This document shows positions 10,118 to 19,500 of a stretch of 64,000 nucleotides of DNA, piece after piece; the first letter of the stretch is position 1, and every line of letters begins with the position of its first letter. The stretch is from Alkaliflexus imshenetskii DSM 15055 (GTDB taxonomy: Bacteria; Bacteroidota; Bacteroidia; Bacteroidales; Marinilabiliaceae), in contig NZ_KI912105.1 in the NCBI RefSeq assembly GCF_000517065.1, positions 647,635 to 711,634 on the forward strand. The letters run 5' to 3'. The position numbers and the translations under genes are program-made. The notes under the pieces are model-generated. The model was not told the origin of the DNA. It made no database searches and was given only the letters and a program-made list of their open reading frames with translations.

Positions 10118-10528
10118 TTGAAAATTCTTTTATGACATTGGTCTAAATAATTCATGCTACATTATATGGCTATTGCAACCTAATCGCTTATTACTGTTAC
10201 TGGCAGAATATAAACCACCTCTTTTTCACATCATTATAAAAACAGATAAAAACCATCATTGTTTCATGGTGCACCAAAAGATGCGTTTACGATGTGCATC
10301 AAGCAAAAAACAAATAAGTTGAAAAACACCTGTATTTATTAAAAACGGGATGCGATAAGGCCTGTTCACTTACAACAACAGTATTTAAGACCTCAATGGA
10401 AGTAAATAGTTTAACAGCCTAAATGTAAAAAAAAGTAAAACACGGAGCGCACAATGCATTATACTTTGTGCGGCTGCGTGTTTACAAATAAGTTGCTGAT
10501 TGGTTATGCTGAGAATGAGACAAAATCT
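10118..10528. other. Gene-free region upstream of the efflux operon
   Basis: About 410 bp between the efflux adaptor start and the stop of the DUF4494 gene, both read on the minus strand. The right part is the DUF4494 terminator hairpin (listed separately). The rest is A/T-rich and presumably holds the efflux promoter; I see no convincing -33/-7 pair and no regulator operator. Confidence 0.5.
10425..10483 (-). terminator. Rho-independent terminator of the DUF4494 gene
   Basis: Read on the minus strand, a two-part stem pairs AAACACG with CGTGTTT and, inside it, CGCACAA with TTGTGCG. It is followed by TTTTACTTTTTTTT. It begins about 45 nt after the stop codon at 10529. Confidence 0.75.
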
Positions 10529-10969
10529 CTACTCCTCGTCTTTAAAATATGGAAACACATCCATTATCGGACTTTCGTTAACACCTGTCACATCAAAATC
10601 AACAGTCATTCCAGAAAGAGACGTAAGCAGATTGTCATAGGCCTCCTTCAGGTTATTGCCCATAACAAGCATTTGTGAAGTGATTTTCTTCTCCTTGCCG
10701 GCAGTCTCATCAATGGATACGTAGCCAACTTTGCATTTGTACCAGCGGTCGGCATCATCAAAAGGAAAAATATCGGAATAATCGGCTTTGCGGATGTTGG
10801 TAACATGAAATTCGCCACGTATCATCTGCTCAAGCTCTTTATGAATGCGGCTTTCGGCTTCAGTAAACGATACGGCATCAACCAGATAGGGCTCATTCAC
10901 CTTTTTCTCTTTGCCGGTGGTTTCATCAATTTTAATATAACGTACTTTACACTCAAACCAAGTATGCAT
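10529..10969 (-). CDS. DUF4494 protein with two tandem repeats
   Basis: A 146-residue soluble protein matching the Bacteroidota DUF4494 family. It is a clear internal duplication: residues about 4-70 (WFECKVRYIKIDETTGKEKK ... DIFPF) and about 76-143 (WYKCKVGYVSIDETAGKEKK ... DVFPY) align over their whole length. There is no signal peptide and no catalytic motif I can name. It stands alone, with its own terminator downstream and about 290 bp to the divergent acyl-carrier-like gene. Function unknown. Confidence 0.85.
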   Translation of the reverse strand: MHTWFECKVRYIKIDETTGKEKKVNEPYLVDAVSFTEAESRIHKELEQMIRGEFHVTNIRKADYSDIFPFDDADRWYKCKVGYVSIDETAGKEKKITSQMLVMGNNLKEAYDNLLTSLSGMTVDFDVTGVNESPIMDVFPYFKDEE

Positions 10970-11256
10970 CTGGATAAAATTTTAAAATGAAAAAGGCAAA
11001 GATAACATCGTAAACCGTTCCAGAAACTCTTTTCAGGTTCAATTTATGAACAACTGAAAATCACAGATAATGAGCAGCGGATAAAAAATTCAAACATTTT
11101 GAAAAAAAATTCGCTTTTTCAATACGTGTGTGGCAGCTCTGATTTGTCATACTACTGAAAACCGATAAAAGAGGCTATTTCAATGTTACGGTTTCGCAAT
11201 TTTTATGACTGAAAAAACATTGATAATAAGAACAAACCAAATAAAAACTACCTGAT

Positions 11257-11496
11257 ATGGACAATAAGGATATTCGCCGGAACTTATACCGGGTACTAAG
11301 AAAAACAGGCGTGCCGAGAGAGAGAATTGTAGTTGAGGCTAATTTCTCAAATGATTTGTTAATGGATGAAGTTGATATGACTTGTTTTCTATTCTATTTG
11401 GAAACCAAATTCAACGTGGATATTGATACCGCTACGCTACCAAAAATCCATTCTATAAAATCGACCATTGATTATCTTCAGCAACGTTGTGCCTGA
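11257..11496 (+). CDS. Acyl-carrier-protein-like protein lacking the pantetheine serine
   Basis: A 79-residue protein that aligns without gaps to the C-terminal two thirds of acyl carrier protein: ANFSNDLLMDEVDM corresponds to the ACP segment ASFVEDLGADSLDT, and the end STIDYLQQ corresponds to AAIDYING. At the position of the phosphopantetheine-bearing Ser (the S of DSL) it has Glu38. It therefore cannot be charged in the ordinary way, if this alignment is right. It stands alone on the plus strand, diverges from the DUF4494 gene and ends at a strong bidirectional terminator. A regulatory or protein-interaction role is possible; none is shown. Confidence 0.8.
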   Translation: MDNKDIRRNLYRVLRKTGVPRERIVVEANFSNDLLMDEVDMTCFLFYLETKFNVDIDTATLPKIHSIKSTIDYLQQRCA

Positions 11497-11536
11497 CCTG
11501 ACATAGCTGAACATGAAAAGCACAGCCATGAAGACG

Positions 11537-11570
11537 CAAAGCGGGACTTTTTTCGAAGTTCCGCTTTTTT
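11537..11570. terminator. Bidirectional terminator between convergent genes
   Basis: The stem AAAGCGGGACTT (11538-11549) pairs with AAGTTCCGCTTT (11556-11567) with one mismatch, and a T-run follows on the plus strand. It serves the acyl-carrier-like gene on the plus strand, and its edge touches the stop codon of the convergent STN gene (11569). On the minus strand an A-rich flank gives a T-rich tail as well. Confidence 0.75.
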
Positions 11571-13095
11571 ATTCCTGGCTGCCAAACACGCGCTCAAGAG
11601 CTTCGTCGGGTTTAATGATGTTGTAGTTTCGCCAAAATTCGGGATCAAAATCGCCCAACTGCTCCGAAAGCACATAATCGGGGCGAAAGGCATCGGCCCA
11701 ACGTATGCGAGTGCGTGGCTCCAATATGTGCACATCGCTCACCAACATCTCCGATACGGTATGAAAGACACTTCGATCCCGCCGATCGCGATCCACGATG
11801 CGCAAGCTCACCTCACCCCTCACGCGCGACAAAACCCATAAATCGCCCCATGGACGGTAATCCACAATATAGCGTGCAAAAAATGGCCGCGTGCGAAACC
11901 GACGGGCATCGCGCTTAATCAAGTAGCTGCGGCTTCGACGTAACGAAGCAGCCGTCATCTCAAAAGTTGCACTCACCAGGGCATGGCTTTCGGAATCAAT
12001 TCGCAACTCGCCCTGATAAAACAGTTCGCCACTATCGGTTACAGGTTTAAAACCGATTCGGTAAACCACTCTTTCATACTCAATACCTACACCCTCAAAC
12101 GAATACTTATACCGGCCATTTTCACCAGTAGAAGGGAAAAAATCACGGTTGCGCACCACATCCAAACGTGAAAAATTATAAGGACCACCAACCAGTTTGA
12201 AATTGACAAAATCCATGTCGGAGGTTTCCCGCCCCTTACGTCCGCGAATGAAGCGCACCCGCTCGGGTTCGTCAGCAAAACGGTAGGTAGGCTTAAACAC
12301 TTCAACAACGGCCTCTGAAACATCTACATAACGTCCATCCTGCTGTATTGTCTCCCGAAAGAAAGCAGTAAGTATGGCAGAAGTTTCAGAATAGTTGTTG
12401 GGAATATTTTCAACCATCTGACGAATAATATCTTCCGGGTTGATATAGACCACACGAACCTCGGGCAACCTGACAGAAGTTTCAGGCATGAGAATAAGCA
12501 GCGTGGTATCCTGCGCAGGGATAGTAACTTTTCGGCTTAAATAGCCAAGATATGAAAACATGAGTTGCTCGCCTGCATAGCTGTTGGGCAGGAGAAATTC
12601 AAACTGCCCCCCATCGTTTGTGGTGGTACCAACTGGTTTCCCCACCACACCTATATTGACCATTCCCATGGGGCGGTGAGAGCCAAACTCCTCTACACTG
12701 CCCCTGATGCGTATTCCGGATGCTTCGGTTATATGTCCACGCCTTCGACCAATGATAACCTGACGATCCATAAACTGCACCACCACGTTAGGTTGGCTAA
12801 AAAACTCATCAATCCAACGCTCAGATTGCGCAACAGGTATAACGACTGACACCAATGAGTCAGAGTTGATTAAATCGGCATCATACGCAAAATCATATCC
12901 CAGATGCTGGCTTAAGGAATCGATGAGCATCCGCACTTTAATGCGCTCATAACTAAGAAAAGATGTGTTATTGGAATTAGTCTGCCCCAAAAAGGGTTGA
13001 CTGAAAAATGTGAAAATTGTCCACACAACCAACACAACCATTCCGATCCGCAGACGCGCGGAGAACAGAAAATGATTGCGGATGTGTAGCGTCAT
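11569..13095 (-). CDS. STN and CarboxypepD_reg-like domain protein without a TonB barrel
   Basis: 508 residues. Order: membrane or signal helix (about 16-36), an STN-like secretin/TonB short N-terminal domain (about 50-112, LIDSLSQHLGYDFAYDADLI), a CarboxypepD_reg-like domain (about 127-208, IRGSVEEFGSHRPMGMVNIGVVGKPVGTTTNDGGQFEF), then about 300 residues of beta-rich sequence beginning with the AFFRETIQQDGRYVDVSEA type of segment. STN domains usually touch FecR-type anti-sigma factors. Here the sigma and FecR genes lie directly upstream (11 bp gap to FecR), but the usual plug and barrel are missing and the protein is half the length of a TonB receptor. It may be a periplasmic signalling partner of the FecR protein. 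C-terminal function unknown. Confidence 0.85.
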   Translation of the reverse strand: MTLHIRNHFLFSARLRIGMVVLVVWTIFTFFSQPFLGQTNSNNTSFLSYERIKVRMLIDSLSQHLGYDFAYDADLINSDSLVSVVIPVAQSERWIDEFFSQPNVVVQFMDRQVIIGRRRGHITEASGIRIRGSVEEFGSHRPMGMVNIGVVGKPVGTTTNDGGQFEFLLPNSYAGEQLMFSYLGYLSRKVTIPAQDTTLLILMPETSVRLPEVRVVYINPEDIIRQMVENIPNNYSETSAILTAFFRETIQQDGRYVDVSEAVVEVFKPTYRFADEPERVRFIRGRKGRETSDMDFVNFKLVGGPYNFSRLDVVRNRDFFPSTGENGRYKYSFEGVGIEYERVVYRIGFKPVTDSGELFYQGELRIDSESHALVSATFEMTAASLRRSRSYLIKRDARRFRTRPFFARYIVDYRPWGDLWVLSRVRGEVSLRIVDRDRRDRSVFHTVSEMLVSDVHILEPRTRIRWADAFRPDYVLSEQLGDFDPEFWRNYNIIKPDEALERVFGSQE

Positions 13096-13106
13096 AGTGT
13101 AAAGTT

Positions 13107-14132
13107 TTACTCACCTTTTTTCTTTCGGGCAAGTATTAGTGCGCCATTGTCTTCGGTATATGTCAGGTCAAATGTCATACAAACCACATTCAAGATATAG
13201 GTAAATGTGTTTTGGGAGAAATGTGCTCCCAACCGTTCGTTCAGGATGGTGGTGTCATTTACCGACAGCTCTACATCGTAAACACGTTCGAGCGTTTCGA
13301 GCACTTCGGAGAGTGGCGTATTGTAGAACTTAATGTCACGGGTTTTCCAAGCCAGCGCGTTGGGATTGGCCTTAACACCGGTGAGCAATCCGGATGATTT
13401 GTGATAGACAGCACCCATACCGGCCTCGAGTTGAAGCACTTCTTGTGCATTGTGCTTCTGCCTGATTTCTACCAAACCGCTGCTTACATCTATATAGGCT
13501 ACACCGGCCTCATTGTATGACCTGATATTAAACGAAGTGCCGCGCACATGCACGGTTAAATCACCCATATCAATTACAAATGGCCAGTTGTCAGCCCCTT
13601 TCACATCAAAAAAAGCCTCACCTGAAAATTGCACCAGCCGCTCATCGCTGGTAAATGGTTGCACACACATAAGATTGGTGCCATGATTTAAGAATACCAC
13701 TGTGCCATCGGACAGAACTACTTCCTGTTGCACATCGGAGCTAACAGCAAATGATTCCGGGAGCAATATTCGCTCGGGCATCATAAGCCATATCAGAGCC
13801 GCTACCATCATAAGCAGAATAACAGATGCAGCAGCAAACTGCACAGGTCGAAACAACCTGGGAGCCACAATCACCTTTGGTTCAATTGCGTCACGTACCT
13901 TTTGCCAACCCTGCTGCACATCAACTTCCTGATATCGGGTAGCATCGGTGCCCAGCTGCCACGCCATGCGCAACTCCTCCCACAACTGCACATTGGCGGC
14001 CGACTCATTCAGCCAATGAATGTGCTGCGACCGCTCATCTGCAGTTGCTTCACCGGATAATATCCGTGCCGCCAGTTCGTAATTGATCATCTCAGACATT
14101 TTGTTATTTGATAATTGATTGTTCTTATCCAT
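13107..14132 (-). CDS. FecR-family anti-sigma factor
   Basis: A 341-residue one-span membrane protein. A cytoplasmic N-terminal part with the W-rich anti-sigma segment (about 14-90) precedes a membrane helix (about 98-117, ASVILLMMVAALIWLMM). A FecR domain follows (about 125-225, SDGTVVFLNHGTNLMCVQPF ... VHVRGTSFNIRSY), then a DUF4974-like C-terminal domain (about 262-335, IKFYNTPLSEVLETLERVYDVEL). It would hold the sigma factor encoded 24 bp upstream and release it on a signal, possibly from the downstream STN protein. A second ATG 11 codons in (MSEMINYEL) is also a possible start. Confidence 0.92.
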   Translation of the reverse strand: MDKNNQLSNNKMSEMINYELAARILSGEATADERSQHIHWLNESAANVQLWEELRMAWQLGTDATRYQEVDVQQGWQKVRDAIEPKVIVAPRLFRPVQFAAASVILLMMVAALIWLMMPERILLPESFAVSSDVQQEVVLSDGTVVFLNHGTNLMCVQPFTSDERLVQFSGEAFFDVKGADNWPFVIDMGDLTVHVRGTSFNIRSYNEAGVAYIDVSSGLVEIRQKHNAQEVLQLEAGMGAVYHKSSGLLTGVKANPNALAWKTRDIKFYNTPLSEVLETLERVYDVELSVNDTTILNERLGAHFSQNTFTYILNVVCMTFDLTYTEDNGALILARKKKGE

Positions 14133-14156
14133 AATTATTGTTACCCGGCTATCAGC

Positions 14157-14702
14157 TTATAATCCGTTGGCCAACATTTTTCGGGTGAGGTGTTCTCTAA
14201 GGTATTTCAAAGCCTTACCCATTTGCGCTTCCACCGTTTTCACAGATATGCCTAACAAACTTGCAATCTCAGCGTATTTGAGTCCTTCAAAACGGTTAAG
14301 TCGAAAAATGCGCTGTCGCTGCTCCGGCAGCTGACCTATCACACTTTGCACCTTATTCACAATCGCCTCATCCAAAGGCACCTCATCATCTTCGGGTCTG
14401 TTAACCGGAAACTGGTCCAACGACTGAAACTGCTTTGCCTGTTTTAGCTCATTGATGCAGGTATTTCGCACTGCAATCATTAAATACGCAAATGGATTTG
14501 AAATGGAGACTTCAGCACGCTTCTCCCACAACTTCACGAAAACCGACTGCACCACATTCTCGGCAGAATCAGAATCGGACAGATACTTGCGGGCATAGAT
14601 TACCAAACGTGCGTAGCAGGATTTGAACAACAGTTCAAAAGCTCTGTCATCGCCACGGGCAATACGTTGCATCAGGTCCTTATCACCATTTTTTTGTTCC
14701 AT
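14157..14702 (-). CDS. ECF-type RNA polymerase sigma factor
   Basis: 181 residues with the two helical regions of an extracytoplasmic-function sigma factor. Region 2 is at about 22-90 (FELLFKSCYARLVIYARKYL ... PFAYLMIAVRNTCINELK). Region 4 is at about 120-172, with a helix-turn-helix (RQRIFRLNRFEGLKYAEIASLLGISVKTVEAQMGKALKYLREHL). It redirects RNA polymerase to a small regulon. It heads the set sigma / FecR / STN protein and lies 66 bp downstream of a nuclease-like lipoprotein gene. Targets are not visible from the sequence. Confidence 0.93.
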   Translation of the reverse strand: MEQKNGDKDLMQRIARGDDRAFELLFKSCYARLVIYARKYLSDSDSAENVVQSVFVKLWEKRAEVSISNPFAYLMIAVRNTCINELKQAKQFQSLDQFPVNRPEDDEVPLDEAIVNKVQSVIGQLPEQRQRIFRLNRFEGLKYAEIASLLGISVKTVEAQMGKALKYLREHLTRKMLANGL

Positions 14703-14768
14703 TCAATTCATCCGTCTAAGAGATAGACCAATTTAATGGAAAAAACCCTTACCTGAAACAACAAAAAA

Positions 14769-16370
14769 TTATCTCCAACGAAAAGTGGTGACCACAGCAG
14801 CATGGTCAGAGGGAAATCCAAGCGGATAGCTATCGATGACATAAGCATTTACAGGTTCGATAGGCAAACCGGAGTAGTAGATGAAATTAACACGGTCCTG
14901 AAGCACTTCATTAAAAACGGGAGACCATGTATGACCAGGATGCTCTACCGGATCGGGATATATCTTGCGATAAGCATCGATATAGCCTGCCTGCTCGAGC
15001 AACCGGCTTGAGGGAAAGTCGATCACCAGCCCATAACGGTTGGCACTGTTGGCCTCAGTCCAGTCCAAATGAGAACCGGAATTGAAGTCACCGGCTAAAA
15101 TCAGTGGCACCTGATCCTTTTGGTTCAGGAGCGATTGCAACTCCCAGGCAATGAAGCGCATTTCGGCACCACGGCTCTCAAGTTCACGCGCCAAAATGGT
15201 ATCGGCCACAGCATTACCCGACATGATGTAGGGCCCCAGATTTGGCAGATAACTCAAGTGTATGGGGCAGAAAACAACCTGTCGCTGCCCCGGAAGTTCA
15301 ATGGTGACAGCACCTGCCATTCGTGAGCGGTAAATATTATAGGTACGCCCAAGCGGATAACGGCTCAACACACTCAATCCATCGCTTCGCTGATAATGAA
15401 AGTATCCAAGCGCATCCGCAATCATCTCACCCGAACCAAAAGTCTCCTGTAGCGAAACAATGTCGGCACCCGACTGGCGTATTACATCCGTGATGCGTTG
15501 CACGCCCACAAATTTACCGTCACGCTGACCGCCATTCCAGATGTTCCATGTCATCACGGTTAGAGAGTCAGGCATTTTACGCTGACGTGAAATTCGCGTT
15601 GGTTTATATTTTGCATATAAAGCACCAACCTGCTCGGGGGTTAAAATCCGGCTATAAACAGACAAATCATCGATAAGGCCGTTATAAGTCTCCATTAGCG
15701 GCAGAGCCGAAGTAGGGTCGCCACCAAGCACAAAGGTGTTGTCGAGTATATTCAGGTTAAACTGTTGCAGGCTTATTACAGAAACATTGCGGCCATTGTA
15801 GTAAAGACGCGCTTCCTTGGCCTGAAAATCCAACGAAAAACCTATCTGATGCCACTCACCATCATTGATTGGCTGGTGTCGGGATGTGGGCATGTAGGAT
15901 GCAGTATTAAAGCCATCAAAAATTTGCCAGTACCAGGCGCCGCAACCCGCTGCACCAATGCGCCAACCCGACTGGTTAAAATCGCTATTTTCAGTTTTTT
16001 GGGAGATGATGGTGTAGGCATTGTTATCTTCCGAATCCATTTTGGTCCAGAACATGAGCGTAATGCCGGGATAATCGTTGAAGGAGTCGCCAGCGCTTTT
16101 GGTAATGATTAACGGCTTGCGATATTTGGCAGTAGCTGACAAATCAAGACTTTTACCGGATATACCCGTCGCATAGCTCACATGTCCGTCTCCACGAACA
16201 AAAACCGGCAACACACCTTTGTTGTGCACCTGTTCATTAAAATCGTACATGATAAGTGGCATGGATGGCAACTCGGCCGGTCGGTTACCACTGTTACAGG
16301 AAATTTGTAAAAAACCTACAACAAAAAGCAGTAGCAGAGCTATTATCGGGAAAAGGACGTTTAAACGCAT
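14769..16370 (-). CDS. LamG-like plus endonuclease/exonuclease/phosphatase lipoprotein
   Basis: 533 residues from the ATG at 16370; a longer reading frame starting at a TTG would spoil the signal peptide. The signal ends in the lipobox LQISC. Residues about 40-240 look like a concanavalin/LamG fold (GITLMFWTKMDSEDNNAYTIISQ ... NGLIDDLSVYSRILTPEQVGALY). Residues about 265-533 are an endonuclease/exonuclease/phosphatase domain with MTWNIWNGG, VSLQETFGSG, LAGDFNSGSHLDWT and the final SDHAAVV. The second domain suggests a metal-dependent phosphodiesterase acting outside the cytoplasm on nucleic acid, sphingolipid or phosphate esters; which one is not clear. It lies just upstream of the sigma/anti-sigma genes on the same strand. 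Confidence 0.85.
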   Translation of the reverse strand: MRLNVLFPIIALLLLFVVGFLQISCNSGNRPAELPSMPLIMYDFNEQVHNKGVLPVFVRGDGHVSYATGISGKSLDLSATAKYRKPLIITKSAGDSFNDYPGITLMFWTKMDSEDNNAYTIISQKTENSDFNQSGWRIGAAGCGAWYWQIFDGFNTASYMPTSRHQPINDGEWHQIGFSLDFQAKEARLYYNGRNVSVISLQQFNLNILDNTFVLGGDPTSALPLMETYNGLIDDLSVYSRILTPEQVGALYAKYKPTRISRQRKMPDSLTVMTWNIWNGGQRDGKFVGVQRITDVIRQSGADIVSLQETFGSGEMIADALGYFHYQRSDGLSVLSRYPLGRTYNIYRSRMAGAVTIELPGQRQVVFCPIHLSYLPNLGPYIMSGNAVADTILARELESRGAEMRFIAWELQSLLNQKDQVPLILAGDFNSGSHLDWTEANSANRYGLVIDFPSSRLLEQAGYIDAYRKIYPDPVEHPGHTWSPVFNEVLQDRVNFIYYSGLPIEPVNAYVIDSYPLGFPSDHAAVVTTFRWR

Positions 16371-16546
16371 ATATAAAGAGTTTCCATGGAAAATGATCAA
16401 TCTTAAATTACATTTTTTAAGATTTGTACGGAGATTCTTTAAACTGGTTACGTACTCAGCACGCTGTGAACCTCAAAACACCTCTCCCAGAAAGCCCATT
16501 CATACTGCCATTCAACCAGTTAGACCACACAACTTTTCATCCGCAA

Positions 16547-19500
16547 CTATCCATTCATAAAAGGCTGCTCCTGAATCCGCTTCACCAATGATGCCACCTC
16601 AAATATCAGCTTGTCGGCCAATTCATTGAAGCGGGGAGACTTTTCTTTGTATGTTTCTTCGGCCTCGATGGCCAGGGGATAAAGCTCCAATGCCTCCATA
16701 GTGCCCACAATACCTTTTAGCGAATGCAGTGTACGCACCAGCGTTTCATGGTCGTTCATCTCGAGCAGTTCCTGCATTAAACCACCAAAATGTTTGTAGT
16801 CGTGACAAAAACCGCGTAACAACCTCTTATACAAGTCAGTTCGCTGCCCCATTCGCTTAATACCGGCCTTCACATCAAGCCCCTCAATGGATGGAAAATC
16901 CACCACGTCTGAATCTGATTCGGTGATTTGCGCGCCAGCCGGAATGTTATCTTCACCAAAAACAAGGCGATAAATTACACCAAACAACTCCTCCGGATCG
17001 ATGGGTTTAGCTACCATACCGACCATACCCGCTTGCAGACAAAGTGCTTCCACGTCACCAAAAGCTTCGGCTGTCATGGCAGCCACCGGCACATCGTGCC
17101 AGCCATCTACGGCCTTTAAGTGGCGGGTTGCTGCATATCCGTCCATTTCCGGCATATTGATATCCATCAACACCACATCATACGGACACTCGCCGTTGAG
17201 AGATTTAGCCATTTCAATTGCTTCGTAGCCGCCGGGCATCACGTCGGTTTTGATACCTGCCATATCGAGCAATTCAACAGCCAGACTGCGGTTGCTTGCT
17301 GTATCGTCAACAACCAATATGCGTAATGACCTTTTATCGAGAAGTAAATCACGGTAGAGACGTCGCTTCAAGGCAGAAACATCCGGCATAAACGTTTCGC
17401 CGCCAAGTACATCCATAAGACAATCAAACAACATGGAGTAATTAGCAGGCTTATTCAAAAATACGGCCGGTGCATCATACTGCCATGAATTGCGGATGGT
17501 TCCTTCGTTAAAAGGCGTGGTGAGAAAAACCAATGATTCATAAAACCCGGACATCTCCACCAGTTTTTGAAAGGCGTTGGTGTCTCCTTCCTGAAAAATA
17601 TTTTTATCCACAAAGAGCAGTCGGAAAGGATTACCGCCTTCGGTGCGCTCCAGCTCACGCCACAATGCAGTACCTGAGGTGCAGCGTTTTACATTAAACC
17701 CAAAATCCTGAAGCATGTGCTGCAAGCTTCTGGCAGAAGAGCGATTGCCATCTGCCACCAGCACCGTTTCCCCAGCTCCTTCAAAGGCATGACGCATCTG
17801 CTCCTTCTTCTGCACGGATTGTTGCTTCATTCGGGCGGTGAACGAGAAAGTACTGCCCACACCATATTCACTCTCGACCCAGATTTCCCCACTCATTAAA
17901 CTCGTGAGACGTTTACAGATGGCCAGTCCAAGTCCGGTTCCACCATATTTGCGCGTAATGGAGACATCGGCCTGCGAAAAAGCTTTAAAAAGGTGGTTCT
18001 TCTGCTCCTCTTTAAGACCAATACCGGTATCGGACACGGCAAAGAGTAGCTCAACCTGATTGCCTTCAATAATTTTGGAAGATATTTTAACTACCACTTC
18101 ACCCTGATCGGTAAATTTAATGGCGTTGTTCACAAGGTTCACCAGCACTTGCTCAATGCGCAATGGGTCGCCAATGAGGCTCAAAGGCACATTGGGCGCG
18201 TAATCAAACACCAGATTAAGTCCCTTTTCGTTGGCTCGGAACAGAACAATATCGGCCAGATTCTGCATCACCGATTCCAAATCGAATTCTATACTTTCGA
18301 GCTCGAGACGTCCGGCTTCAATTTTGGAGAAGTCGAGTATGTCGTTGATAATACCTAATAACGAACGTGATGATGACTGTATTCGGCGCAGATAATCGGC
18401 ATGCCCCGAAGAGGCCATCTTCTCGAGGCCCAAATGCGTCCAGCCAATGATTGCATTAAGGGGTGTGCGTATTTCATGACTCATACGTGCCAAAAAGTCA
18501 CTTTTTGCGCGAGTGGCAGCTTCGGCTTTTTCTTTGGCCTTTTGCAGTTCGATGGCACCCTCGTTTCGGGCAATCACAATCCCAAGCGTAACAGCAAAGG
18601 CTTTGAACAGTGTTTTATGGGAGTCGTTCCAGTTGCTGTTGCGCAAGCCAATGCCAAAACCAATGAAACCCCAGAAATGCTCATGGACAAAAACAGGCAC
18701 AAGCAGCACCGATGAGGAGCGCATGGCTTTCAGAAAGCGCTGTTCGCCAGCCTCTGCCTGACGCACGCTCACCATCACCTCCTTTTTTTCACTCATGCGG
18801 TAAAACCACGATGTGGAGAAATCCTCATAGGAAGCGCCATCAAAATCGGTTCGGCTGACCGGCTCAAGCACGGCCTTATCCCATTCGGTTAGGTGTTTGA
18901 TGGTGATTTTTCCGGTCTCGGTGCATCGGCGGTTATAGAATGCAAATGCCCGGTCCACCCCAGCTCCAAGCCCCATTACCCGCAAGGCTTTAAGGACGGC
19001 CTCCTCGGGAACTGGTGTCATGATAAGTTCTTTAACCGCTTCGGACACCCCTTCTAGTAAGCGGTCGCGCAGCATCAACTCCGAAAGCGCATCCTTCTGC
19101 GCCGTGATGTCGATGATAACTCCTTGCAATGTTACCCGGGTTGATTCCCGATCATAAACCGGCAACCCTTTTTCATACACCCATTTGCGGTGACCGTATA
19201 AATCACGGATACGGTATTCAATCTCATACGCTCGCTGTCGCAACACAGCCTGACGAATGGTTTCGCGCACCTTCTGGACATCCTCGGCATCAACAAAAGG
19301 CATAATGGACTGACCTTCCACAATAAATGCATCAATACCCAATCCAATAAGTTTTTCAACGCCACCGCTGATGAAAAGCATGCTGCGGCGGGCATCGTTG
19401 TGACAGTGATACACCACACCCGGCACGTTTGTCACGATGTTGTGATAGTTCTCCCTGCTGCGTTCCAGATCCGACAATGCTTTTCGCAATGCAGTAATGT

